Source of the DNA: Caulobacter sp. 32-67-35 | GTDB taxonomy: Bacteria > Pseudomonadota > Alphaproteobacteria > Caulobacterales > Caulobacteraceae | DNA: 64,000 nucleotides | Direction of reading: 5' to 3' | Assembly (NCBI GenBank): GCA_002280875.1 | Contig: NCEV01000011.1 | Location: 18,606 to 82,605 of the forward strand | Shown here: piece by piece, positions 10,345 to 17,519 of the stretch | How the letters are laid out: each line of letters begins with the position of its first letter | Position numbering within the stretch: the stretch's first letter is position 1 | Position numbers and translations under genes: made by a program | Notes under the pieces: model-generated | The model's input: the letters and a program-made list of their open reading frames with translations, nothing else | Told to the model about the DNA's origin: nothing | The model's database searches: none

Positions 10345-10758
10345 ATGAAGACCATCAACTGGCTGGGCCTCGTCGCGGCCCTGGTCGTCGGCCAGGTCAT
10401 CGGCATCGTCTGGTACGGCTCGCTCTTCAGCGCCGCCTGGCAGGAAGCGATGGAAATGACGCAGGCTGACTTCGCCGGAACCGAGTGGCGGATGAGCCTG
10501 GGCCTCGTCAACATGGTGGTCATTCTGATCGGCCTGGACTGGCTGATCGGCCGTCTGGACGCCCGCAGCTGGATGGCCGGCGCCAGGGTCGCCCTGGCCG
10601 CTTGCATCTTCTTCGCCCTGACGGTGGTCAGCCTCGACTACATCTATGCGGCCGGCAACCTGCCGCTGCTGTGGATCGACGGCGGCTATCAGCTACTGAC
10701 CTATGTGATCGGCGGCGCGCTGCTGGGCGGCCTGAGGTTGAAGCCGAAAGCACCTTAG
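10345..10758 (+). CDS. DUF1761-family membrane protein
   Basis: A 137-residue integral membrane protein with four predicted helices: WLGLVAALVVGQVIGIVWYG, LGLVNMVVILIGLDWLIG, VALAACIFFALTVVSLDYIY and LLTYVIGGALLGGL. The ATG at 10345 is chosen because GGGGGAT lies 8-14 nt upstream; the reading frame is open further 5' but has no hydrophobic start. The first helix with VGQVIGIVWYGSLF, followed by W/M-rich residues, is typical of DUF1761. Function unknown. It stands alone, divergent from metG. Confidence 0.8.
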   Translation: MKTINWLGLVAALVVGQVIGIVWYGSLFSAAWQEAMEMTQADFAGTEWRMSLGLVNMVVILIGLDWLIGRLDARSWMAGARVALAACIFFALTVVSLDYIYAAGNLPLLWIDGGYQLLTYVIGGALLGGLRLKPKAP

Positions 10759-10833
10759 TCGCCGACGACCAAAGCCATTGCCCGGCGGCGATCCGGACGC
10801 TAAGGAGGCCACCGTCCGCTTCAAGCGGCGGTG

Positions 10834-10909
10834 GCCGGTTTAGCTCAGCTGGTAGAGCAGCGGTTTTGTAAACCGAAGGTCGCGGGTTCGATTCCTGCAA
10901 CCGGCACCA
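10834..10909 (+). tRNA. tRNA-Thr (anticodon UGU)
   Basis: A 76-nt cloverleaf: acceptor stem GCCGGTT / AACCGGC, D-stem GCTC/GAGC, anticodon loop TTTGTAA giving UGU, T-loop TTCGATT, and an encoded ACCA 3' end. It decodes ACA and, with wobble, other threonine codons. It ends five bases before the stop of the convergent L,D-transpeptidase gene. Confidence 0.97.
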
Positions 10910-10914
10910 CTCTC

Positions 10915-12027
10915 CTAAGACGCCTTGGTCTCGGCGCCCAGGAACACCACCTTGGCGCCCTTCTGGACGGCCGCGCCCAGTTCGGCGGCGTCCCAGTTGG
11001 TCAGGCGCACACAGCCGTGCGAGGCGCGCTTGTTGACCAGCTTGGGATCAGGGGTGCCGTGGATGCCGTAGGTGTCCTTGGTCAGGTCGATCCAGGTGGA
11101 GCCGACGGGATTGTTGGGCCCGGCCTGGATGGTCAGCTTGCCCTTGGGCTTGCCGAAGGTCAGGCGCGACGGGTCGTAGGTATAGGTGGGGTTGGGCGCG
11201 AGCGTGTTGACGGCCCACTCGCCCACGGGCGCCGGGCGCTCAGTGCTGCCCACTGTGGCGGGATAGACGGCCAGCTGAACCGCCTTGTCGTCGAAGACGC
11301 GGACCTGGCCGCGCGCCTTGTCGATCTCGATGCGCGCCACCTTGCCGGCCAGCCTGTCGGGTCCAGCGGCGGCGACGACGATGGCGGTCCCGGCGGCCGT
11401 GAAATCGACGCCGGGATTGAGGGCCTGCAGCAGCGCCTCGTCCATGTGGAAGCGCTCGGCCAGGGCCTCCAGCGGCGTGCCGTAGCCAAGGCTGGGCAGC
11501 TTGGCCATGGCTTCATAGTCGTCCTTGGGGATGTTGGGCTGGAAGGGACCGGCGACATCTTCAGGGGTGATGAGATAGTCGGTCATCACCGGCCCGGCGT
11601 CGCCAGCGACCAGGGCGTCCCACGAAACCTTGTCCAGCTTGCCATTGACCGGCAGGCCCCTGGCGGCCTGGAAGGCTTCAAGCGCCAGAGTGACATTGGT
11701 TCCGGGTCGCCCATCGATGACGCCCGGCGACATGTGGGCGCGGTCGAGCAGGATCTGGGCGCGGGTCATCGCCCGCTTGATCGCCTCGGGATCGGTGACG
11801 GCCGGATCAAAGATCGCCGCGTCGATGGCCTGAGCCTGGGGCGAAGCCGAGGCCGCGACGACGGCGGGCGGGGCGTCGACCACGGGCATATCGGTCTGGG
11901 CTGGGGTCGGCGCGGGCGGGGCGACAGGCGATGCGGCGGCAGGCGGTTCCGGAGCCGGATCCGAACAGGCCGCCGTGGCGAGGGCGCAACCGAGTATCAG
12001 GGCGACGGCGCGCGGATCGAGGGGCAT
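10915..12027 (-). CDS. L,D-transpeptidase (YkuD) lipoprotein
   Basis: A 370-residue envelope enzyme that makes 3-3 peptidoglycan cross-links or attaches proteins to peptidoglycan. ATG 12027 is chosen because it directly starts a lipoprotein signal (VALILGCALATAAC, lipobox cysteine at about residue 21) and has GGAG upstream. A Pro/Ala-rich linker, a peptidoglycan-binding-like helical domain (VIDGRPGTNVTLALEAFQ) and a short LysM-like segment precede the YkuD domain. The catalytic motif is IHGTPDP...RASHGCVRLTN, with His and Cys present. It is divergent from a VanY-type carboxypeptidase gene, a sensible pairing in wall remodelling. Confidence 0.93.
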   Translation of the reverse strand: MPLDPRAVALILGCALATAACSDPAPEPPAAASPVAPPAPTPAQTDMPVVDAPPAVVAASASPQAQAIDAAIFDPAVTDPEAIKRAMTRAQILLDRAHMSPGVIDGRPGTNVTLALEAFQAARGLPVNGKLDKVSWDALVAGDAGPVMTDYLITPEDVAGPFQPNIPKDDYEAMAKLPSLGYGTPLEALAERFHMDEALLQALNPGVDFTAAGTAIVVAAAGPDRLAGKVARIEIDKARGQVRVFDDKAVQLAVYPATVGSTERPAPVGEWAVNTLAPNPTYTYDPSRLTFGKPKGKLTIQAGPNNPVGSTWIDLTKDTYGIHGTPDPKLVNKRASHGCVRLTNWDAAELGAAVQKGAKVVFLGAETKAS

Positions 12028-12107
12028 GGTGGAAACTCCAGACGGAACGACTGCCGATCTGAAGCCTTCAGTCATGGCTAAGTTCCAATGATCCTGGGGA
12101 GAAACGG

Positions 12108-13184
12108 TTGAAGCTGCTGCGCCGCCTGGCCTGGACATTGGGCATAGTCGCCCTGACGGTGGCCGCCTTCACGATCTGGGTGATCTGGCCGGGCAAGGCT
12201 CCGGTTCCGCCACCGCTGGTCACCGACCCGCCGCCCCCGTGGGAGCAGCAGGGTGCGACACAATATATCCCTTCGGTGGATCCTCCGGCGGCTGCGCCCT
12301 TCACGGCGCGCAACGAAGCCTGTGACACAGGCGCCGCCCCGCCAGGCGCTGCGGCCGTAAACGCCGCGTCGCTCACCACGATGGTCTGGTCGCCGTTCGG
12401 GCGTCCCGAGGTCGGCTGGGAAATCTACGCGCCGCGCATCGCCGCCGAGATCGACACTGCCTGCGCCCCGGATACTCGCCGGTTCGCGGCCTTGCTGGCC
12501 AAATGGCAGCAGTCGCGTGGTCTGAAGCCGACCGGCGTGATGGACCTGAGCGCTTTCCAGCCCATGCTGACGGGCTGGCACCTGCAGCGGCCGTTCGTGC
12601 GGGTCAACAACACCGGGATCTGCCCCGGCGCGCCGCTGTTGTCGGGACTGAACACCGCCAAGCCGAACGAAAGCTATGGCGGCAAGACGATCCAGCTGCG
12701 GCCCGGCGCGCTGGAGGCCTATCGCCGGATGGTGGCCGAGGCCAGGGCCGCCGGGGTGATCCAGCGGCCCGAGACGCTGACCATCTTCTCCGGCTTCCGC
12801 GAGCCGGCCGCCGACGCCGCGCGCTGCGAGCGTGACAACAACTGCCAGGGCCTGGTGCGGACCATCTGCTCGGCCCACCGCACCGGGCTGGCCCTGGACA
12901 TCTATATCGCCACCGCCCCGGGCTTTGGCCCCGACAGCTCGGCCGACGATAATCGCCGCGCCATGGCCCGCTCGGCGGTCTTCCGGTGGATGGTCGTCAA
13001 CGCGGGCCGGTTTGGCTTCGTCAACTACGCCTACGAGCCCTGGCACTGGGAGTGGACCGGCGAGCCGCTGCTGCCGGGCGTACCGATCAAGAGCCTGTCC
13101 CAGGCAGGGTCGGCGCCGGTCGAGCCCGCCCCGTCATCGATCGCGCCGCTGCGGCAGGGAACCGGTTCGGCCGTCGTGCGCTAA
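12108..13184 (+). CDS. D-alanyl-D-alanine carboxypeptidase, VanY (M15B) family
   Basis: A 358-residue single-pass protein: an N-terminal anchor (WTLGIVALTVAAFTIWVIW), a proline-rich stalk, then a zinc D,D-carboxypeptidase domain. Zinc/catalytic motifs are seen in SGFREP, CSAHRTGLALDIY (His-x6-Asp) and the C-terminal YEPWHWEW. It trims the terminal D-Ala of stem peptides, which also limits substrate for transpeptidases. TTG start at 12108 with GGGGAG about 8 nt upstream. The two divergent wall genes share the 80-nt gap 12028-12107. Confidence 0.9.
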   Translation: MKLLRRLAWTLGIVALTVAAFTIWVIWPGKAPVPPPLVTDPPPPWEQQGATQYIPSVDPPAAAPFTARNEACDTGAAPPGAAAVNAASLTTMVWSPFGRPEVGWEIYAPRIAAEIDTACAPDTRRFAALLAKWQQSRGLKPTGVMDLSAFQPMLTGWHLQRPFVRVNNTGICPGAPLLSGLNTAKPNESYGGKTIQLRPGALEAYRRMVAEARAAGVIQRPETLTIFSGFREPAADAARCERDNNCQGLVRTICSAHRTGLALDIYIATAPGFGPDSSADDNRRAMARSAVFRWMVVNAGRFGFVNYAYEPWHWEWTGEPLLPGVPIKSLSQAGSAPVEPAPSSIAPLRQGTGSAVVR

Positions 13185-13258
13185 CAGTACAGGTTCGAGG
13201 CTTATCCCCTCCCTCGGTCCCATCCCCTTGTACCGCGCCGTTGTGCGCGGCGACCTTT

Positions 13259-13298
13259 CTCCAGCCCGCGCGCCTCGTGCGTCGGGCTGGAGGTTTTC
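13259..13298 (+). terminator. Rho-independent terminator after the VanY-type gene
   Basis: A ten-base-pair stem CTCCAGCCCG / CGGGCTGGAG with a 14-nt loop, followed by GTTTTCTT. It lies about 75 nt after the carboxypeptidase stop and before the next plus-strand operon. Confidence 0.75.
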
Positions 13299-13362
13299 TT
13301 CCCCCTCTCACTCTCGAGCCAAGCCCGTGCTATGCGCGGACGTGTCCCTTGAGAGCTGCGTC

Positions 13363-13833
13363 GTGAACACCCCCCGCCCGCCCGTGATCTTCATCGACGC
13401 CGACGCCTGCCCGGTGAAGGACGAGGTCTACAAGGTCGCCGCGCGCTATGGGCTGAAGACCTTCGTGGTCTCCAACAGCTGGATCCGCGTGCCCCTGACC
13501 CCGGCCGTCGAGCAGGTGGTGGTCGACGCGGGCCCCGACATCGCCGACGACTGGATCGCCGAGCGCGCCCAGCCCGGCGACGTGGCCGTGACCAACGACA
13601 TCCCCCTGGCCGACCGGGTGCTGAAGGCCGGCGCCGCCGCCGTGGTGCCGAACGGCCGGATCTTCACGCCCGACATGATCGGCTCGGCCCTGGCCTCGCG
13701 GTCCATCGGCGAGCACCTGCGCTCGATGGGCGAGATCACCGGCGGCCCCAAGGCCTTTGGCCCCAATGACCGCAGCAAATTCCTGCAGGCCCTCGACACC
13801 GTGGTGGTCAAGGCCACGCGAGGCCGGCGATGA
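13363..13833 (+). CDS. YaiI/YqxD family protein (DUF188)
   Basis: A 156-residue protein with the family signature IFIDADACPVKDEVYKVA at the N-terminus and a central GDVAVTNDIPLADRVLKAGA. The fold is NYN/PIN-like with conserved acidic residues, so a nuclease role is often suggested but not proven. GTG start at 13363 with GAGAG upstream; a GTG at 13342 is an alternative. The stop overlaps the arfB start (ATGA), so the two form an operon. Confidence 0.88.
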   Translation: MNTPRPPVIFIDADACPVKDEVYKVAARYGLKTFVVSNSWIRVPLTPAVEQVVVDAGPDIADDWIAERAQPGDVAVTNDIPLADRVLKAGAAAVVPNGRIFTPDMIGSALASRSIGEHLRSMGEITGGPKAFGPNDRSKFLQALDTVVVKATRGRR

Positions 13834-14252
13834 TCGAGATCACCTCCTGGCTGCGGATCGACGACGACGAGATCATCGAGAAGGCGACCCGCGCCTCAGG
13901 TCCCGGTGGCCAGCACGTCAACAAGACCTCGACCGCCATCGAGCTTCGGTTCGATGTGCGGAACTCCCCCACCCTGCCCGAGGACGTCAAGGCGCGGCTG
14001 GAGACGCTGGGCGGCAGCCGCATGACGCTGGACGGCGTACTGGTGCTGTTTGCCCAAGGCAGCCGCTCGCAGGAAATGAACCGCCAGGAGGCGCGCGACC
14101 GACTGATCGACCTGATCAAGCGCGCGACGGAAAAGCCCAAGCCGCGAAGGCCGACCAAGCCGACCTATTCCAGCAAGCTGAAGCGGCTGGAGACCAAGGG
14201 CAAACGCGCGGGGATCAAGAGCCTGCGGGGCAAGCCCAAAGGCGACGACTAG
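13830..14252 (+). CDS. arfB: Alternative ribosome-rescue peptidyl-tRNA hydrolase ArfB
   Basis: A 140-residue release-factor-like hydrolase. The catalytic GGQ is in RASGPGGQHVNKTSTAIELR (residues about 27-46), and the basic C-terminal tail (KPKPRRPTKPTYSSKLKR) is the part that inserts in the empty mRNA channel of stalled ribosomes. It frees peptides from non-stop complexes independently of tmRNA; Caulobacter is known to need either this or the tmRNA system. The tmRNA partner smpB is also in this window at 27.1 kb. Its stop codon overlaps the stop of the convergent MarR gene. Confidence 0.93.
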   Translation: MIEITSWLRIDDDEIIEKATRASGPGGQHVNKTSTAIELRFDVRNSPTLPEDVKARLETLGGSRMTLDGVLVLFAQGSRSQEMNRQEARDRLIDLIKRATEKPKPRRPTKPTYSSKLKRLETKGKRAGIKSLRGKPKGDD

Positions 14253-14779
14253 AGAGACGAAGACGGCGCCGTCAGCGCCTCGGCGGGCGTGTTGAACGCC
14301 AGCACGTCCTGCTTCCATTCGGGCTCTTCGATCAGCCCGCCCAGCATCTTCTTCAGATAGCCCGTCATCACCACCTGCTCTTCCGCGGTCAGCTCGCTGC
14401 AGACCTCCTCGTTGAGGGGGCGGATATCGGCGCGGATCCTGGTGAGCAGTTCTTCGCCCGCCTGGGTCAGGCTGACGACGACAATGCGGCGGTCGGTCGG
14501 CGAGGTCTTGCGCTCGACCAGGCCGTCGCGGATCAAGCCGTCGACCGAGCGCGTCAGGGTCGTGCGGTCGCTGGCCGACAGCTTGGCCAGCCGGGTCATG
14601 GAGCACTCGCCAAAGCGGCGCAGAGCCACCAGGGCCACCCACTTGGGAAAGGTCAGGCCATGCTTGGCGATACAGTCGGCGGCCAGGGCGCGGCGGTGCT
14701 GCTCGGTCTGATAGAGCAGATAGCTGAGATAGCTTGGCAGCGGCAAGGCGTGCTCTTCCCCGATGTCGTGCGTCCGCAT
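14249..14779 (-). CDS. MarR-family transcriptional regulator
   Basis: A 176-residue winged-helix regulator. The recognition region is CSMTRLAKLSASDRTTLTRSVDGL, followed by the wing DGLVERKTSPTDRRIVVVSLT. ATG 14779 is chosen because GGGGGGA lies just upstream; an ATG at 14812 adds eleven residues without a Shine-Dalgarno. No obvious target gene is divergent within this window, so it may act in trans or on itself through the repeated sites upstream. Confidence 0.88.
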   Translation of the reverse strand: MRTHDIGEEHALPLPSYLSYLLYQTEQHRRALAADCIAKHGLTFPKWVALVALRRFGECSMTRLAKLSASDRTTLTRSVDGLIRDGLVERKTSPTDRRIVVVSLTQAGEELLTRIRADIRPLNEEVCSELTAEEQVVMTGYLKKMLGGLIEEPEWKQDVLAFNTPAEALTAPSSSL

Positions 14780-14830
14780 CTCGTCCCCCCGGGCGTGCGT
14801 GGGCGCCTTCATGTCATGAGGTTTTGACCG

Positions 14831-14877
14831 GCGCAATCGCGGTCGGGGCGTCGCGACGTATAATTGAGCGCAATCGC
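14831..14877. promoter_or_regulatory. Direct repeat GCGCAATCGC upstream of the MarR gene, candidate operators
   Basis: The ten-mer GCGCAATCGC occurs twice, at 14831-14840 and 14868-14877, with starts 37 bp apart, in the promoter region of the MarR gene. It could be an autoregulatory site. There is no clear inverted symmetry, so the assignment is tentative. Confidence 0.35.
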
Positions 14878-14904
14878 ACTGGTCGCGCTCAGCAAGCACA
14901 AAAA

Positions 14905-14928
14905 GCCCCGCGAGAGGGCTCGCGGGGC
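14905..14928 (-). terminator. Rho-independent terminator of the GcrA-like/small-protein unit
   Basis: A perfect ten-base-pair stem, GCCCCGCGAG / CTCGCGGGGC, with an AGGG loop. On the minus strand it is followed by TTTTT. It lies 34 nt downstream of the small minus-strand gene ending at 14963. Confidence 0.85.
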
Positions 14929-14962
14929 AAGGCAGGGTCGGGGTTACAGGGGGGAGTAGAGG

Positions 14963-15175
14963 TCAGGCGGCCGCCGCCCGATTGCGTGCCCGGCCGCGGC
15001 TTAGCCAGTCATCGGGATAGGTCTCGCGGACGGTGATGGACTTGAACTGGCTGACAGGGATGCGCGCTGCGTCCCCCGGGTTGAGATCGCGCGACACAGA
15101 ATGGCCGGCGAACTCTTCGATGATGGTGATCACCTGGCTGCTGCCGACGGTGTTCTCGATGAGGACCATGTTCAT
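14963..15175 (-). CDS. Small conserved-looking protein downstream of the GcrA-like gene
   Basis: A 70-residue soluble protein starting MNMVLIENTVGSSQVITI. The first 45 residues look like a small beta-rich fold (VITIIEEFAGHSVSRDLNPGD, ARIPVSQFKSITVRE), and the tail is basic and Ala-rich. It lies 52 nt after the GcrA-like gene and is closed by a strong terminator, so the two probably share a transcript. I do not recognise a named family. Confidence 0.6.
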   Translation of the reverse strand: MNMVLIENTVGSSQVITIIEEFAGHSVSRDLNPGDAARIPVSQFKSITVRETYPDDWLSRGRARNRAAAA

Positions 15176-15227
15176 GGAAGTCTACTCAATCAGATGAGGG
15201 TGGCGTTGGGGGCGAAGCAGATCGGTC

Positions 15228-15731
15228 TCAGCCGAGGCGTTGCTGGATCCGTTTTTCCGGCACGCCCTGACGGGTCCAGGCCTCGATCTCGCCGGCCGAC
15301 TGGAAACGGCGGAAGGCGCCCTGGGCGTGCTGGTCGCAGTAGGAGCCGCGCTTGGGCTTCTCGCGGCCGCAAAAGCCGAAGTCGTTCTGATCGGGATTGC
15401 CGATCGGCCAGCGGCAGGAATGGGTCTCAAGGCCGAGGATGCTGGAGGTCGGCTCCAGGTCTACGATGGTTGGGGCGACGCGAATAACCGCACTGCGCGT
15501 CGGCGTGATCGCGGTGGCCGGACGGGCGCGGACCTGGAGGCGGCTTGGCGAGCGAACCGACGAGGTGCGCTGGCGGACCGGGGTCTCGCGAACGGTGATG
15601 CCCAGACGGTGAACCTTGCCGATGACGGCGCTGCGGCTGACGCCGCCCAGCTGCCGGGCCACCTGGCTGGCGCTCATGCCTTCGAGCCAGAGTTTCTTCA
15701 GAACTGCGGTGCGCTCTTCATTCCAGTCCAT
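15228..15731 (-). CDS. GcrA-family cell-cycle regulator
   Basis: A 167-residue protein with both GcrA halves. The N-terminal helix-turn-helix is WNEERTAVLKKLW...SASQVARQLGG...SAVIGKVHRLG, and the C-terminal sigma70-binding zinc-like domain has HSCRWPIGNP, FGFCGR and YCDQHA. A basic Arg/Thr/Pro linker of about 60 residues joins them. GcrA proteins bind sigma70 and activate promoters carrying CcrM-methylated GANTC sites. The linker and the helix residues differ from the cell-cycle GcrA of Caulobacter crescentus as I recall it, so this may be a paralogue. ATG 15731 is chosen because homology begins there. A GAATC site sits at about 15852 in its upstream region. Confidence 0.85.
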   Translation of the reverse strand: MDWNEERTAVLKKLWLEGMSASQVARQLGGVSRSAVIGKVHRLGITVRETPVRQRTSSVRSPSRLQVRARPATAITPTRSAVIRVAPTIVDLEPTSSILGLETHSCRWPIGNPDQNDFGFCGREKPKRGSYCDQHAQGAFRRFQSAGEIEAWTRQGVPEKRIQQRLG

Positions 15732-16017
15732 GTTCTTTTTTCCAACCCAGAGCGGGGCAGCCCCCCCGCCTCTTTTGGGTAGGATCATGGTTAACGGGCG
15801 TCAAATATTTATGTGTAGACCCACGGTTCGCGAATTCACCTTTCGTCAGTGGAATCATATCCGTACCAACAATTGTCGCAGGGGGGCCTTTGGAGGCCCG
15901 CCTTAAGCTTGACGACATAACGATGTTATACAAGAAATTGTGACCCAGAACCTGGGCAGTAATTGAATGTGGCGCGGCGTCGCATAGTTTGCGTCTTAGT
16001 GTCGCTCGGGGAGTTTC
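15732..16017. promoter_or_regulatory. Divergent promoter region between GcrA-like gene and cytochrome c
   Basis: About 286 AT-richer bases with no gene. It holds a GANTC methylation site (GAATC at about 15852), a small hairpin GGGCCT-TTGG-AGGCCC at 15884-15899, and a 13-bp inverted repeat ATAAC-GAT-GTTAT at 15917-15929 that could be an operator for either gene. No convincing -35/-10 pair was identified. Confidence 0.4.
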
Positions 16018-16515
16018 ATGCGCGTTTTTCACACCGCCGCCATCGCGGCATTCTGCATCGTTTTGGCCGCCTGTTCGAAGGGCGAGGAGAAATCTGAGAG
16101 CGGGTCGACGCCGGTTGCGGCCGTCGCCGCCGCGCCATCGGACACCGAGAAGGCCGCTTTGCTCGCTGCCCTCCCCGCCCCCTATAATGCCGGCGACCTG
16201 GCCAATGGTCAGCGCAAGTTCGCGCTCTGCCGTTCCTGTCACACCATCGCTGAGGGCGGCCCCGCCCTGACCGGACCCAACCTCTATGGCGTATTCGGGC
16301 GCCCCTCAGGCGCGGTCGCCGACTATGCCTATTCCCCGGCGCTGAAGGCGGCCGGCTTCGTCTGGGATGGCGAGCATCTGGACAAGTGGCTGGCCGACCC
16401 CCGCGGGTTTATGCCCGGCACCAAGATGGCATTCGCCGGTCTGAAGGATCCCAAGGACCGGGTTGATCTGATCGCCTATCTGAAGGTCGAAACGGGCTTT
16501 AAGCCCGCGCCGTGA
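16018..16515 (+). CDS. Class I cytochrome c, predicted lipoprotein
   Basis: A 165-residue secreted monohaem cytochrome. The signal peptide ends in a lipobox (FCIVLAAC, Cys at about 19), followed by a low-complexity linker. The haem-binding CRSCH is at about residues 71-75 and the distal methionine probably lies in FMPGTKMAFAGL. The P-x-L-x-G-P-N-L-x-G-V-x-G-R segment is the mitochondrial/CycM-like signature. It is likely anchored in the membrane facing the periplasm, carrying electrons between respiratory complexes. GGGGAG precedes the ATG. Confidence 0.9.
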   Translation: MRVFHTAAIAAFCIVLAACSKGEEKSESGSTPVAAVAAAPSDTEKAALLAALPAPYNAGDLANGQRKFALCRSCHTIAEGGPALTGPNLYGVFGRPSGAVADYAYSPALKAAGFVWDGEHLDKWLADPRGFMPGTKMAFAGLKDPKDRVDLIAYLKVETGFKPAP

Positions 16516-16545
16516 TGAGCCGGGCCAAAGCGCTGCGCACCCCTC

Positions 16546-16737
16546 TCTTCCGGGCCTATGACCGCCGCGACCTCCCGGCCTTCGAGGCCGGCCTGGGGCC
16601 CAGAACCCCAGGTGCGGCAGTATTACACGCTTCGCGAGGGCCTGATTTTGCGCATGGATATGCAGCGTCTCGAGGAGCCGGTCCGAACGCCACGCCCCCC
16701 GCGCAAGCCTGTGTTCTGGGGCGTGATCCCGCCCTGA
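16546..16737 (+). pseudogene. Degenerate NTF2/SnoaL-like gene remnant
   Basis: The stretch has no intact gene but resembles its two downstream neighbours. In one frame RAYDRRDLPAFEAGL resembles the first helix of an NTF2-like fold. One base off frame, QVRQYYTLREGLILRMDMQR resembles the last two strands, where the neighbours have YRIENGLITEMTV and YDFADGLILRMTV. The middle of the domain (about 60 residues) is gone. This suggests a third family member lost through an internal deletion and a frameshift. Confidence 0.5.
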
Positions 16738-16801
16738 CCGGTCCAAACTTTGACGGGATCTTCGGTATGCTCGCGCTGCGGACGAGCGGGAGGTGAGCCC
16801 C

Positions 16802-17164
16802 GTGAACGAAGAGGTGGAAGCGCTTCTGACCTCGCTCTACGACGCGATCGACCGCCAGGATGTTGACGCCGTTCTCGCCTTTTTTCACCGCGACGCCCGC
16901 ATTCCCGACAGCCTGGAAGAGGCCGCGCTGGTGGGGCGCGATCAGATAAGGGGCTATTATCAGCGTCAGTTTGCGACGATCCGTGTTGGATCCTCACTGC
17001 TCGCGACAAAGCTGCTCCCCGATGGCCGTGTCGAGGCCTCCCTGCATGTTCAGGTGCGCGGGGCGGAAGGCGGATTCTGGTGGGAAGGGCCCATCACGGC
17101 CACTTACCGTATCGAAAACGGCCTGATCACCGAAATGACCGTCACCGAACCTCCTGGAAGCTGA
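16802..17164 (+). CDS. NTF2/SnoaL-like domain protein
   Basis: A 120-residue protein of the nuclear transport factor 2 fold. The first helix is LTSLYDAIDRQDVDAVLAFFH, and the C-terminal strands include FWWEGPITATYRIENGLITEMTV. GTG 16802 is preferred because GGGAGG sits about eight bases upstream; a GTG at 16793 overlaps that Shine-Dalgarno. Members of this family are hydratases, isomerases or ligand-binding proteins; no catalytic Asp-His pair is obvious enough to assign a reaction. It lies one base before a homologous gene, so a tandem duplication is likely. Confidence 0.78.
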   Translation: MNEEVEALLTSLYDAIDRQDVDAVLAFFHRDARIPDSLEEAALVGRDQIRGYYQRQFATIRVGSSLLATKLLPDGRVEASLHVQVRGAEGGFWWEGPITATYRIENGLITEMTVTEPPGS

Positions 17165-17165
17165 G

Positions 17166-17519
17166 ATGCGCCACGAACGCTCCCTGTTGGCCAAGGCCTA
17201 TGAAGCCTTTAACGCTGGCGACCCGGCGGCGTTGGGCGCCACGCTGCACGCGGATGTCCAGTGGCCAGACAGCCTTGAAGGGGGCGTTTTGAACGGCCGC
17301 GCTGCCGTGGTCGATTATTTCGCCCGCCAGTTCGATCTGATGCAGCTGGACGCCCGCCAGGTGACGGTGCGCGAGGAACCGCCGGCGCGGATCGTGCTCG
17401 ATATCCAGTACGCCGTCAGAAGCCGCGAAGGCCAGCTCTGGTCCGACACCCGGGCGGTCCTGGCCTACGACTTCGCCGATGGCCTGATCCTGCGGATGAC
17501 GGTGCTGGAAGGCCTTTAG
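17166..17519 (+). CDS. NTF2/SnoaL-like domain protein (tandem homologue)
   Basis: A 117-residue homologue of the preceding gene: LAKAYEAFNAGDPAALGATL at the N-terminus, WPDSLEGGVLNGRAAVVDYF in the middle and YDFADGLILRMTVLEGL at the end. Its ATG follows the upstream stop by one base. Its own stop overlaps the stop of the convergent transketolase-like gene. Function unknown beyond the fold. Confidence 0.78.
   Translation: MRHERSLLAKAYEAFNAGDPAALGATLHADVQWPDSLEGGVLNGRAAVVDYFARQFDLMQLDARQVTVREEPPARIVLDIQYAVRSREGQLWSDTRAVLAYDFADGLILRMTVLEGL

Noticed and set aside
15780-15830. A CtrA site (TTAA-N7-TTAA) before the GcrA-like gene
   Set aside because: Only one half (TTAA in GGTTAACGGG) is present; the second half at the right spacing is missing.
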